Assembly (NCBI GenBank): GCA_937139405.1
Contig: CAKZPV010000032.1
Coordinates: 62,001-126,000 of the forward strand
Length of the DNA stretch: 64,000 nt
Direction: 5' to 3'
Source of the DNA: an uncultured Nitrospirota bacterium
Lineage (GTDB): Bacteria > Nitrospirota > Nitrospiria > Nitrospirales > UBA8639
Part shown: one piece after another, positions 35,866 through 46,100 of the stretch
Layout of the letters: every line of letters begins with the position of its first letter
How positions within the stretch are numbered: position 1 is the first letter of the stretch
The notes under the pieces: model-generated
Told to the model about the DNA's origin: nothing
What the model saw: only the letters and a program-made list of their open reading frames with translations
The model's database searches: none
Program-made: the position numbers and the translations under genes

Positions 35866-36279
35866 CTATTCTTTTGATCGAAGTCCCCTCTTTAAGAGTA
35901 ACGGTGCCTCTTCCTGTGGAAGACCTTCTTGGAGATAGGAGCCCTTAACCCAGCCGACAGATTTCTGAAAACGAACCCGGCACCAACGAAGCGATACCGC
36001 GACGCCACGTTCGTATTCTGTAAAACGCTCCCAGTCTGTGATGGCAAAGTGTGGGCTACAGCCCAAATTCTCGAGGTGCTGGAAGTTGGACGGAATTCTA
36101 CTGACGACGGAAAACTTAATCGACGGTCCTGTTCGTAAATTGAGATGATCGCCAGGTGAGACGCCATGCACCGCCCAGTAATCTGGGCCATCGGCTTCGG
36201 CCATGACAACATGCGGCCAACCCCCAACAAGAGTCAGAATAAAACAACACGAAATGCCAAGAATCAACCTAAAACGCAT
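35866..36279 (-). CDS. Secreted SH3-like protein
   Basis: 137 residues. A signal peptide (MRFRLILGISCCFILTLVG, cleavage near VMA) is followed by a bacterial SH3 domain: AVHGVSPGDHLNLRTGPSIK then FSVVSRIP, ending VGWVKGSYLQEG. SH3b domains usually bind peptidoglycan. A longer in-frame start would lack a signal peptide. It overlaps the end of the amidase gene by 11 nt, so the two are coupled. The pair could act together on the cell wall, the SH3 protein as periplasmic partner. Confidence 0.7.
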   Translation of the reverse strand: MRFRLILGISCCFILTLVGGWPHVVMAEADGPDYWAVHGVSPGDHLNLRTGPSIKFSVVSRIPSNFQHLENLGCSPHFAITDWERFTEYERGVAVSLRWCRVRFQKSVGWVKGSYLQEGLPQEEAPLLLKRGLRSKE

Positions 36280-36901
36280 TCGGATGGATGAAGGCCAACT
36301 GGGCAAGATGGGGCAAGGCACGTTTTCCAGGACAATCCGTAGCCTTAAAGTCCTGGTGCACAAAGACCGCGCGGTCCGCAGGTCGCACCGAACCTAAATT
36401 CTTCATGGCGGGATACCTTCCATAATCCGGATGACTGGGAGCATAACGAAGCCATCCTAAAAACCCCGAAAGAAGATACATCCGCTTGGACACCTCGATA
36501 CCGGCGACCTCGTCTTCGTCAAATTTCCCTGCTAAGGCAATGCCAATCCCTGCCGTATTTACCCCTTTCGTATGTGCCCCAGACCGATCTTCGCCTCGAC
36601 CTTCACAGATCACCATGCCATTCTTCTTGGCCATAAAAAAAACCAGAAAATTGTAGGGCACATCATTCCCCAAATCAGGACGAATCGTCTGAATGCGACG
36701 CATGTGACGATACACCTCAGGCAACGTCTCCCACAATATGGGAGAGGCATCGTTCGTATCTGCCATGTCCGTATGATGAAGAATCACTTGTGTTCGCTTA
36801 CTCCGTGGTACCTTATGGCCCAGTCGCGGAAAGGCACTCTTCGCACCCCATCCCTTGCGATCGACAAAGGTTAAGCCTGGAATAATTGTAAATTTAGCCA
36901 T
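36269..36901 (-). CDS. N-acetylmuramoyl-L-alanine amidase (T7-lysozyme-like)
   Basis: 210 residues of the amidase_2/PGRP fold, which cuts the bond between muramic acid and the peptide stem. Likely zinc ligands are a His of ILHHTD (42/43), His182 in FVHQDF and Cys190 in TDCPGK; the 8-residue spacing equals that of T7 lysozyme. GAHTKGVNTAGIGIALAGKF marks the middle. No signal peptide, as in phage endolysins that need help to cross the membrane. It begins 15 nt after the TcA C-terminal gene, so it is within the toxin operon. Toxin release by wall lysis is the likeliest role; no holin gene was recognised. Confidence 0.85.
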   Translation of the reverse strand: MAKFTIIPGLTFVDRKGWGAKSAFPRLGHKVPRSKRTQVILHHTDMADTNDASPILWETLPEVYRHMRRIQTIRPDLGNDVPYNFLVFFMAKKNGMVICEGRGEDRSGAHTKGVNTAGIGIALAGKFDEDEVAGIEVSKRMYLLSGFLGWLRYAPSHPDYGRYPAMKNLGSVRPADRAVFVHQDFKATDCPGKRALPHLAQLAFIHPNAF

Positions 36902-36916
36902 GTTGCCGCCATTCCT

Positions 36917-39900
36917 CTATTCATCTGACAAATGATACTTGATGATGAGAAATACCGGCTTTGACGAACCTGGAGCCAAAACACTAGCGGGAACATCATC
37001 AGGTGATATTGAAAGAGTAAAGCGGCCCTCACCTGATAAGTCAGGGTCGAAACCTTCTAGTGAGTGAGATTCTATCTGATCCTCTTCGATGGCATGAAGT
37101 TGTATCGCTTCAGCTATAATGTTCTTACCTTGCGTAAAATACGGAAAGTAATCTCGCGTAATAGAGAGGTCTAAGTTTGGTGTACCACGTGAAGAAAATG
37201 CATGCCATTCAGTTGAAAAATCAGCTCTCAGATTCAATAGGATACCTAACCCATTTACATTGACGTTCTCAATTTCATCATTAAGAAATTCAATCACTTT
37301 GCTCTTGTCCGTACCTTGTCTCGCCGTATAGCGGAAATGCAGGATCACATCAGAAATGGTCTGGTAGTCAAATTGCCGAAAGTCTTCAGGCAACTCCAGC
37401 TTCCAGGTGCTTACCGCCCCTGCCCCTTCAAAGGGAAGGAATCGAGCGTCTTGCAAATTCGTTTCAAACATGCCGCTGTCATTGTTTCCACTACTCGTAA
37501 CAATGGACTGTACCGTACCAAAATAATCCACAAATCGATCATCTTCGCTACCCTGTCGTACGTAGGCCCCATCCTTAAGGATTGAAGATTTCCGTAAGGA
37601 ACTTCGTTGTAAGGACAACGTACAATTCACACTCGTATAGGGCCCGGTTACCGCAGGAATAGACAAACTCACATTCTTGAGGCGGCGCATATAATGACCA
37701 GGTGTATCCAGATCAAACACCCACTCAGGCACAGTGACTTCGCATGAGCCTGTAGCTCTTAGGTTCAGTAACGCGATTGGATCGAGCTGCCGCAAAGATA
37801 CATGTTTAGTTAACTCATATTCCCGCTTATTGTGTTCATGGTAGGCCAACTCCATTCGTTTCACGTCAAGATGCAATGCCTCACCTGATAACAGCCCCTT
37901 CCGCCCTCCATCCCAATAATTAAACTTGATGTAGTCGGTGGCATCCACTTCTGGGCGCATGAGTTCATGCTTCATCGTCCGCTCCGCCTTCTTCGCGGTA
38001 TCAAACGCAAAGCGGTAATACTCGTAATACAGACGTGTCAATTCCCCCTGCATCCAAGCATACAGTTCTTCATTCGTAAACTTCTCATGAAGAAATTCAT
38101 CCACTTCTTGAGAATGCTCAATGCGCTTTTGAATATTTTGATACTCATGATAAGCGATTTGTTCGGAAAGAAGAGAGCCCAGAATCTGACGCCCAATTTG
38201 CATGAGTTCCCGAGCGGCTAGATTCTTCTGAAAAATCCAGTCACCTGCACGACGTTGATAGCCAGCAGTTTTCACGGCAGCAGAACCGTCATGGGCATGA
38301 TTTTCGGAAACCATACGCAGTGCTGTTGATATTACACTACCCGCATTTCCAAGAAATTGTCCCCCGGAAATCTCAACGTCAGCTCCAAGTCCCCAATAAG
38401 ACCCTTTGACTTTAAAATTCGGAATATAATATAAGGCTGCCGTAATCATGTCATTTGTATGAGCCAGGTCTTGAAACGTTCTGGATGCAGGCATGTCTTC
38501 ATTGAGTTCTTCATATTCATTTCTATTCAAAAACATTTCACCAGCTCCAAAAGCATTAGACTGACTATCAGGGGAAGAAACACCCACTAGATCCATCCGA
38601 GAATATTCATGCGTGGGAACTGGTTTTTCATACTGTCCAATCAATGCATCGTACACCTCATCAAAATTTTCTTCTGTCAAAGCACTGCGAGTAATACCTA
38701 ATTCATCCTGTGGAGATCGTTGTTCTTGATCTTCTTTATCTTTGAGGCCAAGAATCTGCTGATAATACCTATACCGTTCGAGTGCACTCGCTCGGCTCTT
38801 CAGAAGAGATTCGGTGGATTCCTCCGCTTGTTTCCAACGCAGAAAACTCACATCTTGCTGCATTTGTTGAATCTTGATGTCCTGCTTCTGACGAAGCAAG
38901 GCCAATTGTTCGCCTTCCCCTTTTTCAATGGCTGATAGCAACAATCCCCCTAAGCCGCGCACTTCCCCACAGAGCTCCAAGGCCTTCTGGACATAAAACA
39001 ACGCACGGACAGGTCCAATCGGTTGATGAAGTCCATTCACAATGGAACTGATATTGATACCAGCCGCAGCCGCTTTCACCAACATACCCGGGTCTATCGG
39101 TGGGTCAAAGAGCGCTAATTGGCGCACCACCCCCTGAATGTTCATGCAATGCCGAATCTTAAAGAGCCGATCGCCAACCGTGTCCCAATAACTCAGGAGT
39201 TTTTCATTCCGAGGAATACAAAAGTACAGGGCGCGACCAATCCCCAACAACGGCGAAGGCCCATGGTCCTTTCGGCTTCCTTGCCGAGATGAAGGCGTGC
39301 CAAAATGAAAAGGAAATTGCGCCTCGAGTTCCGCTAAAGCCAAATCCACCCGAGGACTGTCCTGTTGACGTAGATCCCTGAAAGTCTTGGGGCGCACTTT
39401 TCCTTTTGGCGGGACCTGTTGCGGCCGAGGCCCAAGAATATTGGATGCCAACACATAGAGCTGCATCGCTTCATTGATGGTTTCCATGGTGTCCTGCCGA
39501 AACAGGCTATCTCCCCAGGCAATCAAATTATCCAAGTATTTCATCACCACCGCATATTGATAGGACACTTGCCTTGTCCGGGCGACTACATGCGGCTGAA
39601 AGGGGTTCATTTCAAGCTCAGCCAGTCCATTCATGACACTATCCAAACATTGCCTCTGTTCAGAATCAAGGTTTGTTCGGCTCAACAAGGTGAGCAGTTC
39701 ATCAATCTGTGTGATATGACAACGTGGCTCACGAAATGCCAAGAATTTCCAGAACCGCTTAGGTGGTGGAACCGATGTGTCGGTTGAAGTGGGATCAAAA
39801 ATATAATGAAACCAGCGTTGCGACTCAGCAAAACGTTGGTTTTTACTCAAATGAACTGCGATGGTAAAGGGCACATGAAACAACAATTCCCAATTGTAAT

Positions 39901-40153
39901 TGGCATAGGGCCCACCTTCTCGAAGATCGATCTCCTTGTTGTGAAATATCGTTTCATTAACATAAAAGCTTGATTCAGGGTTGGCTTGGTAATACTTACC
40001 GGGAAGAGCACTTTGGGATTGATTACCCACACTCGCATGAAAAATTGGATCAAATAATCCACTTAAAGATTTTTGATTCAGGTTTGTTATTAGTTCTCCC
40101 ACAAATGGATGGAAGAAATTCTCGAAGTTGTAGTTGAGGACTTGAATACTCAT
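36917..40153 (-). CDS. Tc toxin A subunit, C-terminal part (channel and TcB-binding)
   Basis: 1078 residues corresponding to the C-terminal part of TcA. A first block (FHPFVGELITNL, YYQANPESSFYVNETIFHNK, WFHYIFDPTS) matches the TcA region before the pore. A long helical part near residues 370-490 (INISSIVNGLHQPIGPVRAL, then a coiled coil) is the translocation channel. The C-terminal TcB-binding domain has DARFLPFEGAGAVSTWKLEL and DVILHFRYTAR. In classical toxins it is fused to the N-terminal part; here that part is encoded 35 nt upstream as a separate protein. The amidase gene follows 15 nt downstream. AAAGGAA precedes the ATG. Confidence 0.88.
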   Translation of the reverse strand: MSIQVLNYNFENFFHPFVGELITNLNQKSLSGLFDPIFHASVGNQSQSALPGKYYQANPESSFYVNETIFHNKEIDLREGGPYANYNWELLFHVPFTIAVHLSKNQRFAESQRWFHYIFDPTSTDTSVPPPKRFWKFLAFREPRCHITQIDELLTLLSRTNLDSEQRQCLDSVMNGLAELEMNPFQPHVVARTRQVSYQYAVVMKYLDNLIAWGDSLFRQDTMETINEAMQLYVLASNILGPRPQQVPPKGKVRPKTFRDLRQQDSPRVDLALAELEAQFPFHFGTPSSRQGSRKDHGPSPLLGIGRALYFCIPRNEKLLSYWDTVGDRLFKIRHCMNIQGVVRQLALFDPPIDPGMLVKAAAAGINISSIVNGLHQPIGPVRALFYVQKALELCGEVRGLGGLLLSAIEKGEGEQLALLRQKQDIKIQQMQQDVSFLRWKQAEESTESLLKSRASALERYRYYQQILGLKDKEDQEQRSPQDELGITRSALTEENFDEVYDALIGQYEKPVPTHEYSRMDLVGVSSPDSQSNAFGAGEMFLNRNEYEELNEDMPASRTFQDLAHTNDMITAALYYIPNFKVKGSYWGLGADVEISGGQFLGNAGSVISTALRMVSENHAHDGSAAVKTAGYQRRAGDWIFQKNLAARELMQIGRQILGSLLSEQIAYHEYQNIQKRIEHSQEVDEFLHEKFTNEELYAWMQGELTRLYYEYYRFAFDTAKKAERTMKHELMRPEVDATDYIKFNYWDGGRKGLLSGEALHLDVKRMELAYHEHNKREYELTKHVSLRQLDPIALLNLRATGSCEVTVPEWVFDLDTPGHYMRRLKNVSLSIPAVTGPYTSVNCTLSLQRSSLRKSSILKDGAYVRQGSEDDRFVDYFGTVQSIVTSSGNNDSGMFETNLQDARFLPFEGAGAVSTWKLELPEDFRQFDYQTISDVILHFRYTARQGTDKSKVIEFLNDEIENVNVNGLGILLNLRADFSTEWHAFSSRGTPNLDLSITRDYFPYFTQGKNIIAEAIQLHAIEEDQIESHSLEGFDPDLSGEGRFTLSISPDDVPASVLAPGSSKPVFLIIKYHLSDE

Positions 40154-40188
40154 ATTATTTCCTTTTATTCAAAATAAGGTGTAATAAG

Positions 40189-43100
40189 TTAAGGCCTCCC
40201 CCCAGAGGGAGTAATTTTAATACCCTTGTAATCTATAGTGCTGAGCCCAACTAGCCCCCTCTTAATATACGTGTCTTCTGTGATGAATTGCGTAATAGCT
40301 TTTGAATCTAGCCTTTCGCCAGTAGAGGCTATCCCCAATAGTTCAACTAGTTTTCTAGCTATTGCTCCATCAGAGTCTACTCTTTGAACTAACGGTTGCG
40401 CCTCTTGATCGTCACTATTTTGAAAAAGAAAAGTCATCATAGAGAATTCGTCAAATTTGAAAACTAGCGGGCTTTCCGTAGTACGCACATAAAACACATG
40501 ATGACTATCTGCATACAGAAACGGAGTATCCCATTTATCTTTTTGGATTCCTGATGAGGCCAAAACGAAGGGGGAATGTATCGAAGACCTGCGATATTTG
40601 AAAATATTGTTTTTAAAAGAGAAAGTTTCTGGCCCCGTATATTCAACATAATACTTAAATGACAATGGATTGCTTTCAGAATTATTAACCAATGAACGTA
40701 CCTTACCCCCAAAATAAGATTCTTGGACTCGGAATGCCTCCAAACCCCTTTGATCGACCCTTGGGGCATTGTGCGAATTTTCGAAAATAAAAGAGTAGGA
40801 TATTCCTTGGGTATCGTATTTATATTCACATATGATTCGTAAGCGTCCATTCTCCTCATTGCTCGAAAGAACCAGGAATGCCCGCTCGAAAGAACCTAAG
40901 CCACTCATAGGGAATTGACCGATAGAGAGAAGTGTTTGCATATCGGATGTTTTTGTTGGCGACCATTGATTATTGAAATATTCACTCCAACATAGCATCA
41001 CCTGTACAGAAGGCTTGGTGCTTTGTTTTGCACTATCTTGAGCCGCCTTTTCTACAGCAGCATACGAGGCTGTGGCTAGAGATTCATCAGAATTAGATGT
41101 TTTAGGTGACGAACCAAGATCATCTGGACTCTGTTGCAAAATTTTGAGCCAGAAGAGGAAGAGGCGGTCGTTCCAGACCACTGGCAGAACTGGGTTGTCC
41201 TCTATATCCAAATGGATCTGTTCCCAAGGGGTCCAACCGGAAGGATTACGGCGGCGATAGAAATATTTTCGACCTGCACCAGCGGTTCTCGCGACCACAT
41301 GGACAATACCCTCTTCAGACTCCTCTTTGCCCTCTTGAACATACAAACCGCAGGGTTCTAGTTTGGCCACTTCATCGAGCTTTGACAGATAGCCCAAGAG
41401 CGCGGTTGCCGCTCGATCTTCGGTAATATCACTTTGCAACAATTCACTCATCATCTCCTTAAAGAAAGGCGACTGGTTATCACGCAACTCGGGCTCCAAC
41501 CAGTTTTCCGGATAGAGAAACACCTTCCGATTGGCCTCCCACACACGATATCGCTTCATCCATTCCCACTGCTGCGCATCAAGAGCTGAGGGGGCCACCT
41601 GGGGTTCGAGGTTCATGAAGCATCGCTCGATAAACAACTGAATGGAAGACAAGGCATGCCGAATCCGTGAAGTCTGCATGCAGGGATCCATCTGCACATC
41701 CATCAGGAAAAATTCAAACAGTTTTTCTGGGGTGTCAATATGGGTTTTGTCTGCTTGATTGTGCATGCGATGCAACAAATAGGTGACTAGGGCATCACGC
41801 CGCAAACGTCGCAAATCGTCATGAATGGGTTTTAAGACTTCCAGCCACCTACTGTGGTCATAACGAGCCCGTAGGGCGGACTGGAAATTCCTGAACACAT
41901 CTGGGCTCGGATCATTCGTCGTCGCCTGAATCAGCGCTGCCGCCGAGACCCCACATTGCTGACAAGCCCGCATGGCATCAAAGACCCGAGCAAAGACAGA
42001 TGGATGACCCAAGGCCTTTCTGTCCGCTTGATTAAACCGCTCTAGAAGTGCGGCTACAGAATCAGGAGCCCATCGCATAAGACTATGGAGCAACACATCA
42101 CCCTTTTCGTTCTGAACATCAGGATCTTTAAGAACCTGCAGGAGTTGGGAACCTTGTTGCCGAAGTGAAAGCTTCACTCTGGCCAGATTTAATACCGTCT
42201 GTAATCCCTTGAACAGTGTGGCATTACGATCAGAATCAGTTGGCAGGACACTCGCGGGAAGGGTATTTAACCAATTTTGTTGTTCAATTCGTAAATCTTC
42301 CTGAGCACCGACATAGGCGAGCTCTTCAGCTGAAAGTGACAAGTGTTTGGCCAGAGAAGCCACTTTCATGAAACGAATGTATTGAGCAAGAAACGGCTCG
42401 ACTCGGGCTTTGGCATACAACAATCGCGAAGGCACGTCTTCCCAGGATCCCATTGGGGTTTTCCAGCGGACTTGAATCCGCTCAGTGACTTTTTCAACTT
42501 TGAGAGAGATTGGATAGAGCCTGCCACCTTGAAGGTCCACCGGAAATTCAGGCGTCCACACTGCCTGGTCGGCGTCTCCCTTCAGAGGGATTTCCTCATT
42601 GTTCAGTCGAAACCTAACGGTGGCTCCGGCATCGGTCATAATACGAAACTGGATTGGTCCAGCTTGGGAGCCCTCTATCCAACCATCCCACTGTCCTGAA
42701 ATAGGTTTTCCTGGAGTCGTATGGCGTGGAAGACTCTTGGAGCCCGTTGCTCCAGCAAAGGAGAGCCCGACGCCACTTTCGAAAATTTGAGCTGGTGTGT
42801 CTCCAACAGCAATGGATTCCTTAAAATAAAATTGCCCCGAAAGGCCCTGCTCCTCGATGGCCGTCAGATCATGAATAGCTGCTTGCGACGCATTATCAGT
42901 TGCATGCAGAACGAACAATGTGTCCGTCTCTGAAGTTTGTCCCTCCATAACCGCTTGCAAGAGTTGCGTCGAAAATTCTGCGTCCACCTTTGTCGCACCA
43001 CTCAAAATTTGTATAGTTTGCTGCTGCTTTCGTCGACGTACCAGGTCAGGGAGAAGAGCCTTTAATACAGCTGCCTGTTTTTCTCCAACCGTTCCTTGGG

Positions 43101-46100
43101 AATCTTGATAGGTGGTCGCCGCTTCCTCCAGTTCTGGATGATCGTCAAACACCTGACGGGATTGGCGATAGAGTTCATCAATAGCTGTCTTGAATTTTCT
43201 AATTCCTGTAAAGCTATCGACCTCGTTCAATGCTTTCCATTGGGCTTTCGTCATCACCCCGCCTGTATACCTTAGTCGTTTAGCAAAATTGTCATAACTA
43301 ATTGTTTGATCACCAGCATCTAGTATTTGCTCTGCCAATGTATCCTGATAATGTTCATAAGGCACATCAAGAACTATCTGGGTCTCCAAGATACGAAAAA
43401 ATTGATTAGTATCATCCGTCCCATAGACCAACGCCATCTTCTCTCGCGTCTTTTGTCCATCCGGATCATCGAGAACGATAAATTCTTGCTCAATGGCAAC
43501 GAGATCCGTACGCACCGTTCGCATCAGACCCAAGATCTCTTGATTTGATGGAGTCGAAGATTCGTTCAGATCCTCATGCCACAGAAGATACAGAGCTTCA
43601 GCCGGCAGTAACCCCGTCGTTCGTAGACGACTGAAAAACTGGATCAATTGCAGGATAGGTGGGTTGGAAGGATTTGAAAGATCAAAGGGATTCAGGCCTG
43701 TGCGCGTCATTACCTTCAAGAACTCAACGACACTGATTCTGAGCTGTTTGGCCAACCAGCCATGGCGAAATACAGCACTGACATTCTCGACTGTGAGCCC
43801 GGTTGCAGGGGTAAACTCTAAAAACTTCACAATGGCGGTAAACTCATCGCTCGTGAGTGAAAGAGCCGCACGCAAGGTTCCCTCGTGAGCCAACAACTTT
43901 TGCCCATCATCCGTTAAGAATTCACCTGACCCATTGTCTGCAAAGGCTTCATCATGATCAGTCAGTGAGGAACTCAAAAACATCTGCCGGTACAGCGCTG
44001 AGGACCCATAAGTTTCAATCGAAGCAAAGCAGGCCAACAATGCCGGAAGATCATTCTGGACATTTAATCCCAATCGACGAATGAGGCGTAACAAGACGCC
44101 TATCCGGGGTACCAGCAAAGTGAACCCATCGGAAAGGGCTTTCCTGGAAGAGGCTGTTGATAATTCAGGAACCAAAGCTGAAATGGCTTGATCAACCTGC
44201 TCATAGGTCCAACCTAAAAGATGCTTGAGGCGAAGCAAGTGAATAAACTTATACCATTCTACAGTTGTCAACTGGCGGCCATCGGCATGAAGAAACTCAA
44301 ACTGGTCAAAGCTGCAGTGATCGATGGCATCCCCTTGTGATTGTCTAGGATCCGTGAGCAAAATGAGTGTCATAATTTTTGCATAGTGATCCTTGACCCA
44401 TTTGGGAATGTTTCCATCATAGGGCGCCGTGTCAATGTCCTTAGGAAGAAGCGCAAGAAATTGTTGGTTAGTAAGGTCTCTCTCCTTTAATTGCGTTAAG
44501 ACAACTATTGGCACACCCAAGCGTTCGAGTTTCGAAAGAAGCACGGCCTGTGGATTGATAAAACGAGTTTTCAGAATAGCGACCACATCGGCATAGGAGA
44601 TGCCAACCCGACGCGAAAAGTCCTTCGCCTTCACCAATTGCCCCTTGACAGCCGCATCACCTTGCCCTTCGGGAAATCCATAGAGTTGCGATAACTTGAA
44701 CTTCCAGTCTTTGTTTGTGACCACATTAAACGCTTGCCGGGAAATGCCAATCTCTTCCATCAAAATCTCTGTCCATCCGTAGTCGCTTTCTCCTTCACGA
44801 ACTTCTCGCTCATCCTCGCGGAGCACTTCCATCACATCAGAAAGAGTCAGATCAAATCGAGTGAAAGAGCGTCGCAGATATTCAAGCGGTTGATGAAAAG
44901 GCAACCGGAGAGGAAAGCTGGCCTCAGCAAGGGTCTTGTAGGCGGCGTCTTGAACAATCTTGTAGGCGGCATCTTGAATAAAGTGTGGGGCGGCCAACAA
45001 TTCTTCAGACGTCACGTCCTCAGGGGTACTATGGCCGTGATATCCGTTCAATGGCTCAGCATTCTCAATATGCGCCACATACTGCTCTAAGGTTTCATTC
45101 ACCACATCAATGTAGGGTAATGGGATATTGGTGTTCTCACACGTAAGTGGTAAATGCTCAAGATCAGGCCGGCGGGAGAGCAGGATATCCAACGGAGACT
45201 TCTTCTGCTCAGGCATGCCAGCTCGTTCCCAAGCCGCTCGATCGAGGAAAGGATAGCCAGCTCCATGATGATCAATGCCCCATTTATTTCGAAATACTTG
45301 CCAGGCATCTGGGCTATATTCCAAAAATTGCAATAAATTCACGAGATAGGCTGCGGGGCTCAAGATCGATCGACAATGTTCACAGGCACAGTAGTCCAAC
45401 TCGCCAAATAAGCTCTCTAGCGTGGGATAGGCAATCACGGACTTGCCTTGTTCTTCATCTGGCACGTGAGGCGTGGGATGAATAAAGACGCCAGACCCCG
45501 GAGCATCCATGCCCTCACCAATGCCACCAGATTGTCCGATCGTTGGCGCCGTGCGAGCCCATAGGAACGACACGGCAGTATGCACCATAGTCAAATGCAC
45601 CTGCTCCGCTTTCCGATAAAGTGATTGCGTTAACAGTCCATCCTCGTCGACAAAATAAGGAGCGAAAACATTTTGAAACTGCTCAGGGGAATACCGAACA
45701 ATCGAAGCAGCTGAATCTAAATTCGCCTTCAGCAAGGAGCGCATCATGAGATCATTGGGCGCTAACTGTTTCACCCGTTGAATCCGCTTGACTTCCTCAA
45801 GCATCTCAGGGTCCAGAGTATCCAACGATACCTGCTTGAGACGAAGAAACTGCTCCACGGGTTGAAGGTCAATAGAAAACGCCTCTTCATGTGTGGCCAA
45901 AAACTGATGCACTTTGCCCTTCAGACTCGCATCGCGAAGCCGTAGTTCACTGGTTTTTACCATTTGGCCAATAACACCAGTCGGAAAACTCAGCCGGATT
46001 TTTTCCGCCAGCACTTCAGCATAGCGTTGCCGTTTTTCCGGCAACGTGGCCCCAGGAATCTCCGGGGGGACTGGGCCATTCCCCAGCCGAGCCTTCCAAT

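Noticed and set aside
44930..44985. Repeat QDAAYKIVQDAAYK in TcA as a functional motif
   Set aside because: A single 24-nt in-frame duplication in a helical region; more likely slippage than function.
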